DNA of 42,815 bases from Oscillospiraceae bacterium (lineage in GTDB: Bacteria > Bacillota > Clostridia > Oscillospirales > CAG-272), in the NCBI GenBank assembly GCA_015064885.1, contig SVRJ01000018.1, positions 1-42,815 of the forward strand. Direction: 5' to 3'. The notes under the pieces were generated by a model that saw nothing but the letters and a program-made list of their open reading frames with translations, did not search any database and had not been told where the DNA came from. Positions 16,246-24,172 of this stretch are shown in pieces. How positions within the stretch are numbered: the stretch's first letter is position 1; every line of letters starts with the position of its first letter. A program made the position numbers and the translations under genes.

Positions 16246-16278
16246 AATAGACAAAATTAGTCTTTTGGGAGGTATGTC

Positions 16279-17043
16279 TTGTTCTTTGAATCCAAACATT
16301 CCTTAAGTGAAAATGAATTTAAGCTGTGGAAGTGCAACCACATGAGCTTTCCTATCCATATTCACCGCTCATTTGAATATTTTAAACAGATCCATGGCTC
16401 TACCGAAATATGGATAGAGAATCAAAAATATATTCTCAAAAGCGGAGAAGCAGTCCTTGTTTTCCCTCTTCAACCTCACTCGTATACCTGCATAGAGAAT
16501 GGAAACATACAGATGTCTATTTTTTCACCCGAAATGGTCTCATCATTTTACAAGAAAAACAAAAGCAGGATCCCTGTCAACAATCAATTTACCTGTGATT
16601 TATCCGAAAATCTTGAGATAGACAATATTTATCATAAAAAATCGGTGGCTTATTTCATTTGCGGTGAATTTGAAAATGATCGCAAATACGTCGAGAGATC
16701 AGACAATCTTGGAGATAATCTCTTTGTTTCTCTCCTTATTTACGCGGACAATCATTTTCGCGATCAGTGCCTTTTACGAGATGCCGCTATTGCAGTAGGA
16801 TACGATTATGCCTATATCTCAAAATTTTTCAAAAGAAAAGCCGGAATGTCTTTTAGACAATACGTAAACTGCTTACGAATCCTTGAAAGTAAACAATTAT
16901 TAAAAACCACATCAAAGAGCATTTCCGAGATAGGTGAAATGTGTGGTTTCTCCTCAACGCGAGCATTTGGCCGTGAATTTCACGATCAAACAGGATCAAC
17001 TCCTTCGGATTACAAAAAGGTAATTCACAACAACATCTTGTAA
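16279..17043 (+). CDS. AraC-family transcriptional regulator
   Basis: The product has 254 residues from a TTG start at 16279, supported by GGGAGG 6 nt upstream; the nearby ATG at 16274 is out of frame. The N-terminal cupin-like sensor domain (residues 15-85) contains HIHRSFEYFKQIHGSTEIWI and GEAVLVFPLQPHSY. The C-terminal pair of helix-turn-helix motifs spans residues 155-250, with AAIAVGYDYAYISKFFKRKAGMSF and ISEIGEMCGFSSTRAFGREFHDQTGSTPSDYKK, the AraC signature. It probably activates the divergent thuA-like/oxidoreductase genes in response to a sugar. The stop lies 10 bp from the right inverted repeat, so the gene is complete inside the insertion. Confidence 0.9.
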   Translation: MFFESKHSLSENEFKLWKCNHMSFPIHIHRSFEYFKQIHGSTEIWIENQKYILKSGEAVLVFPLQPHSYTCIENGNIQMSIFSPEMVSSFYKKNKSRIPVNNQFTCDLSENLEIDNIYHKKSVAYFICGEFENDRKYVERSDNLGDNLFVSLLIYADNHFRDQCLLRDAAIAVGYDYAYISKFFKRKAGMSFRQYVNCLRILESKQLLKTTSKSISEIGEMCGFSSTRAFGREFHDQTGSTPSDYKKVIHNNIL

Positions 17044-17077
17044 GCAAAATTTCACCGAGGTGACGTAACCATCAGGT

Positions 17078-17125
17078 TCTAGTGAGGGCGACTTCGTGCA
17101 GGTTCAAGTCCTGTTACCCGCACCA
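17078..17125 (+). pseudogene. 3' half of split tRNA-Leu(CAG)
   Basis: The 48 nt TCTAGTGAGGGC...CCA are identical to the 3' part of the intact copy (14033-14080). Preceded by TCAGGT (17072-17077), they rejoin exactly with the 5' half at 13260-13298. No promoter is positioned to make a functional tRNA from this half. Confidence 0.92.
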
Positions 17126-17129
17126 TAGT

Positions 17130-17165
17130 AAGCCTTGGAAGCATTATGTTTTCAAGGCTTTCTGT
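17130..17165 (+). terminator. Former terminator of split tRNA-Leu(CAG)
   Basis: AAGCCTTG (17130-17137) pairs with CAAGGCTT (17153-17160), followed by a short T-containing stretch. Confidence 0.6.
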
Positions 17166-17224
17166 TACCGATTTTTTTACGCTCTATATTAATATATTAA
17201 TACAATTGCATAGGAGCTGACTTT

Positions 17225-18115
17225 ATGAAGAAGAAAAAAAGCGACATAAAAAATCTTATACTCGATATATTGTGCGCGACAGCGGCCGGAATCATTGTTG
17301 GAAGCGCATATTATTTCTTTCAGAACAGCAACGGATTTGCTCCCGGAGGTGTCGGAGGACTTGCAACGATCACTCACCATCTGCTTGCCAACAGAATAAG
17401 CTGGTCAATTTTAATGGTCTCTTTTAATTTACCGATCTTTATCCTGGTCAGCGCATTGATCGACAAGAAGCTCGGTGTAATTTTAAGCTTGTATATGGTC
17501 GTTCAATCCTTTATTCCCCGTCTTTACGAGCTGCTCGGTGCAAAGCCTTACTGCCTCGCAAACAACCACGAGGATTTCAATATCGTTTTCGCCTGCATCG
17601 CAACCGGAGTAATATCCGGATTCGGCTTCTCTTTAATGCTTAAACGCTTTGGTGCCAGCGGTGGCACCTACGGTATATCCGCACTGATCAAAAAAATGAA
17701 GCCCGAGATGAATATTGCGTACGTTTCTTTCATCATGGACACCTGTGTCGTATTTATTGCATTCTTTGTATACGGGATGAAAGTAACTCCCGTTATTTGT
17801 ACACTGCTTAACCTATTTATCGCCAATATTATTGTAGATCACGGTCTTAGCGGAATTAAAAACGGTTATAAATTTGAAATCGTTACAAACGATCCCGAGC
17901 TGTTATCCAAGGAGCTGATAAATCGCTTGCATCATGGCGTTACGAGTATCCAGGTTCACGGAATGTATTCTGATACGGACAAATATATGTTAGTATGTAT
18001 TATCAATAAGCGCCAGATCGGTGAAATGATGAAGATCATTAAAGGGCATCCCGATACCTTCGCAAGCTTTGAAAAGGTGAGCGAGGTCTTCGGAAATTTC
18101 AAAAGACACGTTTAA
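17225..18115 (+). CDS. YitT-family membrane protein with DUF2179 domain
   Basis: The product has 296 residues, with AGGAG before ATG 17225. Five to six hydrophobic helices span residues 12-200, with the family marker GFAPGGVGGLATITHHL near residue 38 and LMLKRFGASGGTYGISALIKK near 135. The C-terminal DUF2179 domain (residues 215-295) contains GVTSIQVHGMYSDTDKYMLVCII. YitT proteins are predicted multipass inner-membrane proteins, possibly transporters; substrates are unknown. The gene is immediately downstream of the tRNA insertion site and is transcribed alone. Confidence 0.9.
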   Translation: MKKKKSDIKNLILDILCATAAGIIVGSAYYFFQNSNGFAPGGVGGLATITHHLLANRISWSILMVSFNLPIFILVSALIDKKLGVILSLYMVVQSFIPRLYELLGAKPYCLANNHEDFNIVFACIATGVISGFGFSLMLKRFGASGGTYGISALIKKMKPEMNIAYVSFIMDTCVVFIAFFVYGMKVTPVICTLLNLFIANIIVDHGLSGIKNGYKFEIVTNDPELLSKELINRLHHGVTSIQVHGMYSDTDKYMLVCIINKRQIGEMMKIIKGHPDTFASFEKVSEVFGNFKRHV

Positions 18116-18181
18116 TCATAAAGTAAAAAAATATTCAATGAAGGTGCCTTCATTCAGATTTACGTCTGTTCCCTGCACCTC

Positions 18182-18223
18182 GGCAGTATCATTCGCTTTT
18201 CGGGCTTTGGTACTGCCTTTTTT
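18182..18223 (+). terminator. Terminator of the YitT-family gene
   Basis: GGCAGTA (18182-18188) pairs with TACTGCC (18211-18217), followed by TTTTTT. Confidence 0.78.
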
Positions 18224-18369
18224 ATGCTTGTGAAGGCGGCATATCAATAATCTGCGCTCTTGGTCAAATATCGAACCGAGGGCATTTTTATAATAAAACA
18301 AAATAAATATCATACGAACAAAATACATCGCAATTTCATATAAAGTTATATCTCCGTATATATTCACAC

Positions 18370-18398
18370 TTGACTTATGCCTCTTTTTATGCTATAAT
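18370..18398 (+). promoter_or_regulatory. Promoter of the M28 peptidase gene
   Basis: TTGACT (18370-18375) and a perfect TATAAT (18393-18398), 17 bp apart. Confidence 0.85.
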
Positions 18399-18445
18399 AT
18401 ATTCACTGTAACATATAGATCTACACTTGAAAGAGAGGTATAAAA

Positions 18446-19669
18446 ATGAACTCGGAAAAGATCATGCAGATTTTCAAGGACACCGCATACGTCCGTACGG
18501 GAGGAAGCTCGGAGGAGCTTCGCGCGGCAGAATACATAAAAGGCATCTGTGCGGAAACGGGGCTTGCGGCTACAATAGAAGAGTTTGACGTAAATATGGC
18601 TGATATCCGAAAGGCTACACTCACCGTAGACGGAAAGCAGATAGCCTGCAAGGGATATCTTTGTTGCGGTTCGGGAGAGGTAGAGGCCGACCTTTATTAC
18701 CTCACCGACGCTGACAAATATTCTCTTATGCAGTGCAAGGGAAAGATAGTTATGCTCGACGGAGGGCTTGGATACTGGCGCTACCGTGACATAATAGAAA
18801 ACGGTGCTCTTGGATTTATCACATACACAGGAAATGCGAATTACAGCGACAATGATATAGATCAGAAGGAGCTCCGCTCTTACTTTTCAAAGGGTGAAAA
18901 GCTACTTGGTGTAAGTATAAACGTAAAGGATGCTATAGAGATCATAAACTGCGATTCAAAGTCTGCAAAAATAGAGATAGAACAGGATGAGTACGTAGGA
19001 AAGTCAAGAAACGTGATTCTTGATATTCCCGGGGAAATAAGCGATACCATCCTTCTTACCGCGCATTACGACTCCACCTCACTCTCTCAGGGCGCATACG
19101 ATAATATGTCGGGTTCTATAGGTCTTCTCTCCATGGCAGAATATTTTTCAAAGAACGCACACAGATACTCTCTCCGCTTCGTATGGTGCGGAAGCGAGGA
19201 AAGAGGCCTTCTCGGAGCAAAGGCATACTGTGCAGATCACGCTGAAGAGCTCTCCGGAATCGTTCTCAACGTAAATCTCGACATGATCGGTTGTATCATG
19301 GGTAAATTTATTGCTTGCTGTACAAGTGAAAAGGCTCTTGTAGACTATATAGGCTATATGGGAAAGGAATGCGGCTTTCAGGTAAAGCCCTATCAAGGCG
19401 TTTATTCAAGCGATTCCACTCCCTTCTCCGACAATGGAGTTCCTTCCGTTTCATTTGCAAGATCTTCGCCGAGCGGAACCGCAACTATACACAATCGCTA
19501 TGACACGCTAAAGGTGATGAAGGCTGAGCATATGCAAAAGGATATTGAATTTATCACCGCATTTGTTTCGCGTATGTCTAATGCAAAGCTCTGCCCCGTA
19601 TCAAGAGAGATTCCCGATAACATGAAAGAGCGACTCGACGAATACCTCCTCAGAAAAAGAAAAGACTGA
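18446..19669 (+). CDS. M28-family zinc aminopeptidase, cytoplasmic
   Basis: The product has 407 residues, with GAGAGGT before ATG 18446. The likely di-zinc ligands are in order: His in TAHYDSTS, Asp in GAYDNMSG, the catalytic Glu pair in GSEERGLLGAKAY, Asp in NLDMIG, and His near the end in ATIHNRYDTL. Residues about 75-185 form an inserted PA-like domain between the N-terminal cap and the catalytic core. No signal peptide is present, so it probably acts on peptides inside the cell, as an aminopeptidase or carboxypeptidase of family M28. It is monocistronic. Confidence 0.9.
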   Translation: MNSEKIMQIFKDTAYVRTGGSSEELRAAEYIKGICAETGLAATIEEFDVNMADIRKATLTVDGKQIACKGYLCCGSGEVEADLYYLTDADKYSLMQCKGKIVMLDGGLGYWRYRDIIENGALGFITYTGNANYSDNDIDQKELRSYFSKGEKLLGVSINVKDAIEIINCDSKSAKIEIEQDEYVGKSRNVILDIPGEISDTILLTAHYDSTSLSQGAYDNMSGSIGLLSMAEYFSKNAHRYSLRFVWCGSEERGLLGAKAYCADHAEELSGIVLNVNLDMIGCIMGKFIACCTSEKALVDYIGYMGKECGFQVKPYQGVYSSDSTPFSDNGVPSVSFARSSPSGTATIHNRYDTLKVMKAEHMQKDIEFITAFVSRMSNAKLCPVSREIPDNMKERLDEYLLRKRKD

Positions 19670-19682
19670 TATTAAAATAAAA

Positions 19683-19722
19683 AGTCCGTGCATCGACCTT
19701 GTTGTGATGCACGGGCTTTTTA
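19683..19722 (+). terminator. Terminator of the M28 peptidase gene
   Basis: CCGTGCATC (19686-19694) pairs with GATGCACGG (19706-19714), then GCTTTTTATT. It also separates the convergent aconitase X operon. Confidence 0.88.
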
Positions 19723-19732
19723 TTGATATTTA

Positions 19733-20176
19733 TCAGTCTACCTCAACGATACCGTTTTCTTTTACGGTGATCTTCATTCCGTCCTTGACGTAGCTTATGA
19801 ATTCATCTCCGAGGGAGTCGATGACCGGCATGGTCACTCCGTCCACCCATACGTCAGCGAGAATAGCTCCCGCAGCCGCAAGTGAGTCTATATGGTTTGA
19901 GAAAAGCATACAAGCAGGGTTCTTCTCCATTGCGCATGCACAGTAAAGAACAAGACCTCCGGTAGTAGAGCCGATAGTCTGCGGCAGGCACAGTGCTTTC
20001 CCTATAAGAGGCTTACCGTGAAGCTCCTTATTATTCTGGTCTCCGCATTTTACTTCCTTGTCTCCAAACTGAAGAGCCATCTGGAATGATGCAAGCGTGT
20101 TGAATCCTTCTGTTGTAACTACAGCCTCGGCAGTTACCTCACCCGGCGTAACAACTCTTCCTTTAAACTGTTTCAT
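19733..20176 (-). CDS. Aconitase X small (swivel) subunit, DUF126
   Basis: The product has 147 residues and starts MKQFKGRVVTPGEVTAEAVV. The swivel-domain signature KALCLPQTIGSTTGGLVLYCACAM sits near residue 62, and ADVWVDGVTMPVID closes the active-site lid. It is encoded one base after the large subunit stop, with its ribosome binding site (GGAGG) inside the end of that gene, so translation is probably coupled. In other organisms the two aconitase X parts may be separate, as here, or fused. Known aconitase X enzymes are dehydratases: cis-3-hydroxy-L-proline dehydratase in bacteria and phosphomevalonate dehydratase in archaea. Confidence 0.92.
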   Translation of the reverse strand: MKQFKGRVVTPGEVTAEAVVTTEGFNTLASFQMALQFGDKEVKCGDQNNKELHGKPLIGKALCLPQTIGSTTGGLVLYCACAMEKNPACMLFSNHIDSLAAAGAILADVWVDGVTMPVIDSLGDEFISYVKDGMKITVKENGIVEVD

Positions 20177-20177
20177 T

Positions 20178-21452
20178 TCATTTACCTCCCTTTGTAATAG
20201 CGTTCAATATTTCACCGTCGGTATAATATCTTGCGCTTGTATAGGTACGAAGCTTGTTCGAAGACGTTATAACAGGCATCTTCTTGCAAAGCGGATTGTT
20301 CATATACATAAGAGGGCATATATAAGAGGTTATAACACCTGTAGACCTGAGCCTTTCCGCATATTCTGTTTTTTCAAATGCTTCGAGTACTTTGGGAGCC
20401 GCGGTAAATACGGTGGGAATAACTACCTTCTTCTTTCCTGCCTCGCTCAACGCCTTTTCGATATTTTCGGTCCAACACTTCAACTGCTCAAGAGAGAGAT
20501 GAGGACATCCGACAAAGCAAAGCTTGGGAGCAGCATCGGGATCCTTCCAAACGACGGGATAATTGTTTTTCACTCTTTCAAGCTCGGCATCGTCAATAAC
20601 GTATTCCTTTGCGTTTTCAAGAATAAGACTTTCACCAAGTTCAAGTGCTTCGGGGGTAAGGTTTGCTATATGATAAAGACCTACTGCCCCGTTTGATGCG
20701 GTGGCGGCGCCGAAATCCTTAAGATATGCGCAAGCAGAGTCGGTAAGCTCGTTTCCTATCCATTTATCAAGGCCTATAACGTATGGAACGTCCTCCATTA
20801 CCTTCATGCCTATAGCAGAACCGAGAAGCTGAGCCTCAGGCATCTTTGTTGTTTCCACCTTGATTACCCACGATGCTTTTCTTCCTTCATCTGTAAGCAG
20901 ACCGAAATACGGAACGTAGCCCACTATAGATCCCATGATGTCGATAATACCCGAATTTCGGTTGCATCTTGCACCGAGCACCGAGTTTGCATATACGACC
21001 GCACTCGATTCCGCCCATGAAAGGACGTCACCCTTCTGCGGCTTGTTTCCTACCTCGTCCATGTAGCACGTACAGCTGAATGCATCCTTTTCCATAAGAC
21101 CGAGCTTCTCAAGCTGAGCCTCATAGAAATCCTGCTTTGTATACATGAATTTATTAAAAACGAGATTCTGCAAAAAATTTGCCGGAACGTTTTTATCGAG
21201 CGGGCGGGGGTCTACAGAGAATTTCTGTCCGGACGCAACTCCCGCGTCGAGAAGCTGCTGCATAAGATCGTATACGGGGGACATTACCTTGAGGCCGAAG
21301 GAGGTAACAAGGTGATTGTACTTTGACGTTATCGGTACAAGCTTTTCAGCCTCAAACGCATCTCCGTACATAACTATCGTTTTCATTACCTTTGCCAGAG
21401 TTTCGCCCTTGGCTCCGTCAAGTATAGCCTGCTGTTCTTGTGTTAATATCAT
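20178..21452 (-). CDS. Aconitase X catalytic (large) subunit, DUF521
   Basis: The product has 424 residues, with AAGGAG upstream of ATG 21452. The start MILTQEQQAILDGAKGETLAKVMK is typical. Candidate metal or cluster residues include the cysteines of AFSCTCYMDEVGN and of GARCNRNSGI. Late motifs CFVGCPHLSLEQLKCW and VITSSNKLRTYTSA match the family. Length fits bacterial two-subunit enzymes. It should catalyse an aconitase-like dehydration of a hydroxy acid; cis-3-hydroxy-L-proline is the established bacterial substrate, but no proline-pathway gene is adjacent. The next gene upstream is an enoate-reductase-type flavoenzyme, hinting at dehydration followed by reduction. Confidence 0.93.
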   Translation of the reverse strand: MILTQEQQAILDGAKGETLAKVMKTIVMYGDAFEAEKLVPITSKYNHLVTSFGLKVMSPVYDLMQQLLDAGVASGQKFSVDPRPLDKNVPANFLQNLVFNKFMYTKQDFYEAQLEKLGLMEKDAFSCTCYMDEVGNKPQKGDVLSWAESSAVVYANSVLGARCNRNSGIIDIMGSIVGYVPYFGLLTDEGRKASWVIKVETTKMPEAQLLGSAIGMKVMEDVPYVIGLDKWIGNELTDSACAYLKDFGAATASNGAVGLYHIANLTPEALELGESLILENAKEYVIDDAELERVKNNYPVVWKDPDAAPKLCFVGCPHLSLEQLKCWTENIEKALSEAGKKKVVIPTVFTAAPKVLEAFEKTEYAERLRSTGVITSYICPLMYMNNPLCKKMPVITSSNKLRTYTSARYYTDGEILNAITKGGK

Positions 21453-21474
21453 CTTTTTTTCTCCTTATCAAAAA

Positions 21475-23541
21475 TCAGAGTTTCATACATACGTCCCAAA
21501 CGCCCCATATAACTGTGCGAAGATTTCCGACCGCTTTTGCGTCACCTACAACGTGCACGCCTTTATTTGTTATCGGAGCGGGAACGTATCCTGCGGAAAG
21601 TATAACCGAATCGGAGGGAATAAATTCTGACGATCCGTCCTTGTGCTTAACCGTGACACCATTCTCATTCACCTCGGAAACGCTTGTCTCAAGGTGAACA
21701 GGAACCTTATTGGTCTTAAAGAAATCACGGAGATAGCTTGTATTTGCAAGGCATATTCCCTTTGCGGTGATCAGGTCATCCTGCATTTCTATGATCGTGG
21801 GGTTCTTTCCGTTAAGATAAAGGTCGTATGCGATCTCGCATCCGGTAAGTCCGCCGCCTATAACCGTAACATTGTCTCCTACCGCTTTATTTCCAAGAAG
21901 GTAATCTATTGCATCAACGGTTTTGTCTACACCAACGATCGGAGGACGCTTAGCGGTAGCTCCGGTTGCAACGATAACCTCATCAGCTCCGAGAGATCCA
22001 ACGTCGCTTACCGCAGTATTCATTTTAACAGTTATCGAGGGATAACGTCCTATCTCTCGCTCATACCACTTTATAAGCGCACGATCCTTTTCCTTAAACG
22101 AGGGGGCAGCAGCCGCAACAAATACACCTCCGAGTCTGTCGCTCTTTTCATAGAGGGTTACCGTATGACCTCTCTTCGCACAGAGTATTGCCGCTTCCAT
22201 ACCGCCTATACCGCCACCGATAACGGCAATGTTCTTAGCCTTTGCCGCAGGCTTTACGTAGTACTTCTTTGACTGCATGGTTTCAGGATTAAGAGCACAA
22301 CGCGCAAGTCCCATAGTATCGGTAAGGTCCTGGGTATTGGCGTGCCCCTTTGATGAGGAGAAATTAAAGCATCCGCTATGACAACAGATACAGGGTCTTA
22401 TATCTTCCACTCTGTCCTCTATAAGCTTTGTCACCCATTCGGGGTCTGCAAGGAACTGTCGTGCGACTCCCACAGCATCGATTTTTCCGTCTTCAATCGC
22501 CTTTGCGCCCACCTCTGCATCCATTCTTCCGGCGCAAACTACGGGGATGTCAACGAATTTTTTGATGTGTGAAACGTCCTCGAGATTGCAGTTCTCGGGC
22601 ATATACATAGGAGGATGTGCCCAGTACCATGAGTCATACGTACCATTGTCCGCATTAAGCATATCATAGCCCATATCCTGAAGATATTTTGCAGCTCTCT
22701 CGGATTCCTCCATATTTCTTCCGACCTCGGTATATTTCTCGCCCGGCATAGCGCCCTCGCAGAAGCCCTTCATCTTGGATTCCACAGAATAGCGGAGTGA
22801 AACGGGATAGTCGTCTCCGCATGACTCCTTGATGGCTTTTACCACCTCAGCAGCAAAGCGATAGCGATTCTCAAAGCTTCCTCCGTATTCGTCCGTTCTC
22901 TTATTAAAGAATTCTATAGCAAACTGATCAAGAAGATAACCCTCATGAACGGCATGAACCTCAACGCCGTCGACGCCCGCGTCCTTACATAGCTTAGCCG
23001 TCTTTGCGAAGGCCTCGATTATCTCGTGTATCTGCTCTACAGTCATTTCGGGGCATATAATATCGTGAGCCCATCTTGAAGGCTGAGGACTGGGGCATGC
23101 AAGCTCATGAGAGGTATCTATAATAGGCTTTACCAAAGCTCTTGTAAATTTGTTTTTATGGAGAGGGGCTACAAGCTCTGTAATCGCCCACGAGCGTCCC
23201 ATTCCGGCAGTAAGCTGAACAAACAGCTTTGCTCCGGTCTTATGTATCTCATCCATAAACACCTTAAGCTCATCAAACATTTTCGGATTTTGCCAGAGCC
23301 ATTTTCCCCAGAACGTATCGCGCAAGGGCGCAATACCCGGAATGATAAGTCCTACGTTGTTATTTGCTCTCTCTAAAAAGAGCTTTGCGGCTTCATTATC
23401 GAAATGGCATCCGCCGAGCTCAAACCAACCGAAAAGAGAGGTTCCTCCCATAGGGCACATTACGATACGGTTTTTAATTTCAACGTTGCCTATCTTCCAA
23501 GGGGTAAACAACGCTTCATATTTTTTGTCCGTTCTGTTCAT
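21475..23541 (-). CDS. Old-yellow-enzyme / 2,4-dienoyl-CoA reductase-type flavoenzyme
   Basis: The product has 688 residues, with GAAAGGATG before ATG 23541. Residues 1-370 are a TIM barrel of the FMN-binding old yellow enzyme family (LFTPWKIGNVEIKNRIVMCPM; VDGVEVHAVHEGYLLDQFAIEFFNKRTDEYGG with the usual HxxHGYLL-like site; VARQFLADPEW). Residues about 385-425 hold the iron-sulfur cysteines in CICCHSGCFNF and the later LARCALNPE. Residues 435-688 form an FAD/NAD domain with GGGIGGMEAA and GGGLTGCEIAYDL. This three-part layout occurs in 2,4-dienoyl-CoA reductase, enoate reductase and the bile-acid enzyme BaiCD. It should reduce a C=C bond next to a carbonyl or carboxylate. The substrate is unknown. 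Confidence 0.92.
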   Translation of the reverse strand: MNRTDKKYEALFTPWKIGNVEIKNRIVMCPMGGTSLFGWFELGGCHFDNEAAKLFLERANNNVGLIIPGIAPLRDTFWGKWLWQNPKMFDELKVFMDEIHKTGAKLFVQLTAGMGRSWAITELVAPLHKNKFTRALVKPIIDTSHELACPSPQPSRWAHDIICPEMTVEQIHEIIEAFAKTAKLCKDAGVDGVEVHAVHEGYLLDQFAIEFFNKRTDEYGGSFENRYRFAAEVVKAIKESCGDDYPVSLRYSVESKMKGFCEGAMPGEKYTEVGRNMEESERAAKYLQDMGYDMLNADNGTYDSWYWAHPPMYMPENCNLEDVSHIKKFVDIPVVCAGRMDAEVGAKAIEDGKIDAVGVARQFLADPEWVTKLIEDRVEDIRPCICCHSGCFNFSSSKGHANTQDLTDTMGLARCALNPETMQSKKYYVKPAAKAKNIAVIGGGIGGMEAAILCAKRGHTVTLYEKSDRLGGVFVAAAAPSFKEKDRALIKWYEREIGRYPSITVKMNTAVSDVGSLGADEVIVATGATAKRPPIVGVDKTVDAIDYLLGNKAVGDNVTVIGGGLTGCEIAYDLYLNGKNPTIIEMQDDLITAKGICLANTSYLRDFFKTNKVPVHLETSVSEVNENGVTVKHKDGSSEFIPSDSVILSAGYVPAPITNKGVHVVGDAKAVGNLRTVIWGVWDVCMKL

Positions 23542-23577
23542 AGTGATAACATCCTTTCAAGTTTTATTATTAAAATA

Positions 23578-24021
23578 TCAACCGAGCTTGTTACCTATAC
23601 GGTCGAGATTGTCACTTATAATACCGAGATAGCGGTAAAATGCCGCGCGCTCCTCCTCGGTAAGTCCTTCTCCGGATTCGCTCAGAACTCTGTCTATCTT
23701 TTCTGTTATCTTCTGCGCAACTTCCTTTCCCTTCTCGGTAAGAAGTATAGGGCTTTTATACCTCTTTGCCGATTTTGCTTCGCAGATAATATAGCCGTTC
23801 TTTTCCAGATAGTTAAGCGCACGTGATACCGTTGCCTTGTCTTCCTCGGTTTTTTCGCAAAGGTCTGCCGCGGTAAGCGATTCAAAAGAATAAATATAGT
23901 AAAGGCAGGAACTGTGCTGACTTCTGAGCTCGTAGTCAGCCATTTCGAGATTCTTTATCCTCCTTATATTTCTGTTGATCTTTGCTATAAGAACGGTAAA
24001 CGTTTCAAATCTTGATTTCAT
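23578..24021 (-). CDS. MarR-family transcriptional regulator
   Basis: The product has 147 residues. ATG 24021 is taken over the GTG one codon upstream because it gives 6 nt to AAGGAG. The winged helix lies at residues 50-110, with SLTAADLCEKTEEDKATVSRALNYLEKNGYIICEAKSAKRYKSPILLTEKGKEVA showing the MarR helix-turn-helix and wing. N- and C-terminal helices make the dimer interface. It is the first gene of the operon with the flavoenzyme and aconitase X genes. Two palindromes over its promoter make it a likely autorepressor that responds to the pathway substrate. Confidence 0.9.
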   Translation of the reverse strand: MKSRFETFTVLIAKINRNIRRIKNLEMADYELRSQHSSCLYYIYSFESLTAADLCEKTEEDKATVSRALNYLEKNGYIICEAKSAKRYKSPILLTEKGKEVAQKITEKIDRVLSESGEGLTEEERAAFYRYLGIISDNLDRIGNKLG

Positions 24022-24039
24022 CACTCGCTCCTTTTTAAC

Positions 24040-24055
24040 TGTTGATATATCAACA
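24040..24055. promoter_or_regulatory. Operator 1, MarR operon
   Basis: TGTTGATATATCAACA is a perfect 16-bp palindrome centred about 12-13 bp downstream of the predicted transcription start. Binding here would block transcription. It has the form TGTTG-N6-CAACA shared with two other sites in the window. Confidence 0.8.
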
Positions 24056-24066
24056 AGTTCGACTTT

Positions 24067-24095
24067 ATTATATCACACGATTGTTGAAATGTCAA
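24067..24095 (-). promoter_or_regulatory. Promoter of the marR/flavoenzyme/aconitase X operon
   Basis: On the minus strand, perfect TTGACA (24095-24090) and TATAAT (24072-24067) with a 17-bp spacer. The -35 lies inside operator 2. Confidence 0.9.
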
Positions 24096-24097
24096 CA
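24082..24097. promoter_or_regulatory. Operator 2, MarR operon
   Basis: TGTTGAAATGTCAACA (extended TTGTTGA/TCAACAA at 24081-24098) overlaps the -35 element, so bound protein would exclude RNA polymerase. Confidence 0.8.
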
Positions 24098-24172
24098 ATT
24101 GTGTAATACTTATACAAATATTTTTTTGTAAACTTTCTTTGAATACGAAGACGAGAGGCTTTCTTGAAAATT

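Larger units (their letters stand above)
13299..17071. mobile_element. 3.77-kb insertion in the anticodon loop of tRNA-Leu(CAG)
   Basis: The tRNA halves at 13260-13298 and 17078-17125 are separated by this DNA. TCAGGT occurs at both junctions (13293-13298 and 17072-17077), as expected of a 6-bp crossover. Immediately inside are imperfect inverted repeats: GGTAACGACACCTTGGTG at 13296-13313, and GGTTACGTCACCTCGGTG read on the minus strand from 17070 to 17053 (15 of 18 match). The contents are a YcxB-like gene, an intact tRNA-Leu(CAG), a second tRNA 3'-end remnant, an oxidoreductase, a ThuA-like gene and an araC-type gene whose stop lies only 10 bp from the right repeat. No integrase, transposase or conjugation gene is present. 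It is either a non-autonomous element or a relic. Site-specific recombination fits better than transposition because the split is precise. Confidence 0.72.
18116..18445. other. Intergenic region between the yitT-type gene and the peptidase gene
   Basis: It contains the terminator hairpin at 18182-18223 and the promoter at 18370-18398. A minus-strand frame of 83 codons crosses it but begins without a ribosome binding site and matches nothing I recognise, so it is not called as a gene. Confidence 0.6.

Noticed and set aside
13299-17071. Self-splicing intron in tRNA-Leu
   Set aside because: Group I introns do occur in leucine tRNA anticodons, but this insert contains minus-strand genes, internal terminators and its own tRNA. 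The ends show DNA inverted repeats; I see no intron core.
13299-17071. Ordinary IS-type transposon
   Set aside because: No transposase, and the junctions share a 6-bp core located precisely in a tRNA anticodon loop, which fits site-specific recombination better.
18116-18367. 83-codon minus-strand frame
   Set aside because: No ribosome binding site or recognisable family; it overlaps the terminator of the preceding gene.
21475-23541. Assignment to the bile-acid enzyme BaiCD
   Set aside because: The domain layout is the same, but no other bai genes are present and the neighbour is aconitase X, so a broader name is safer.
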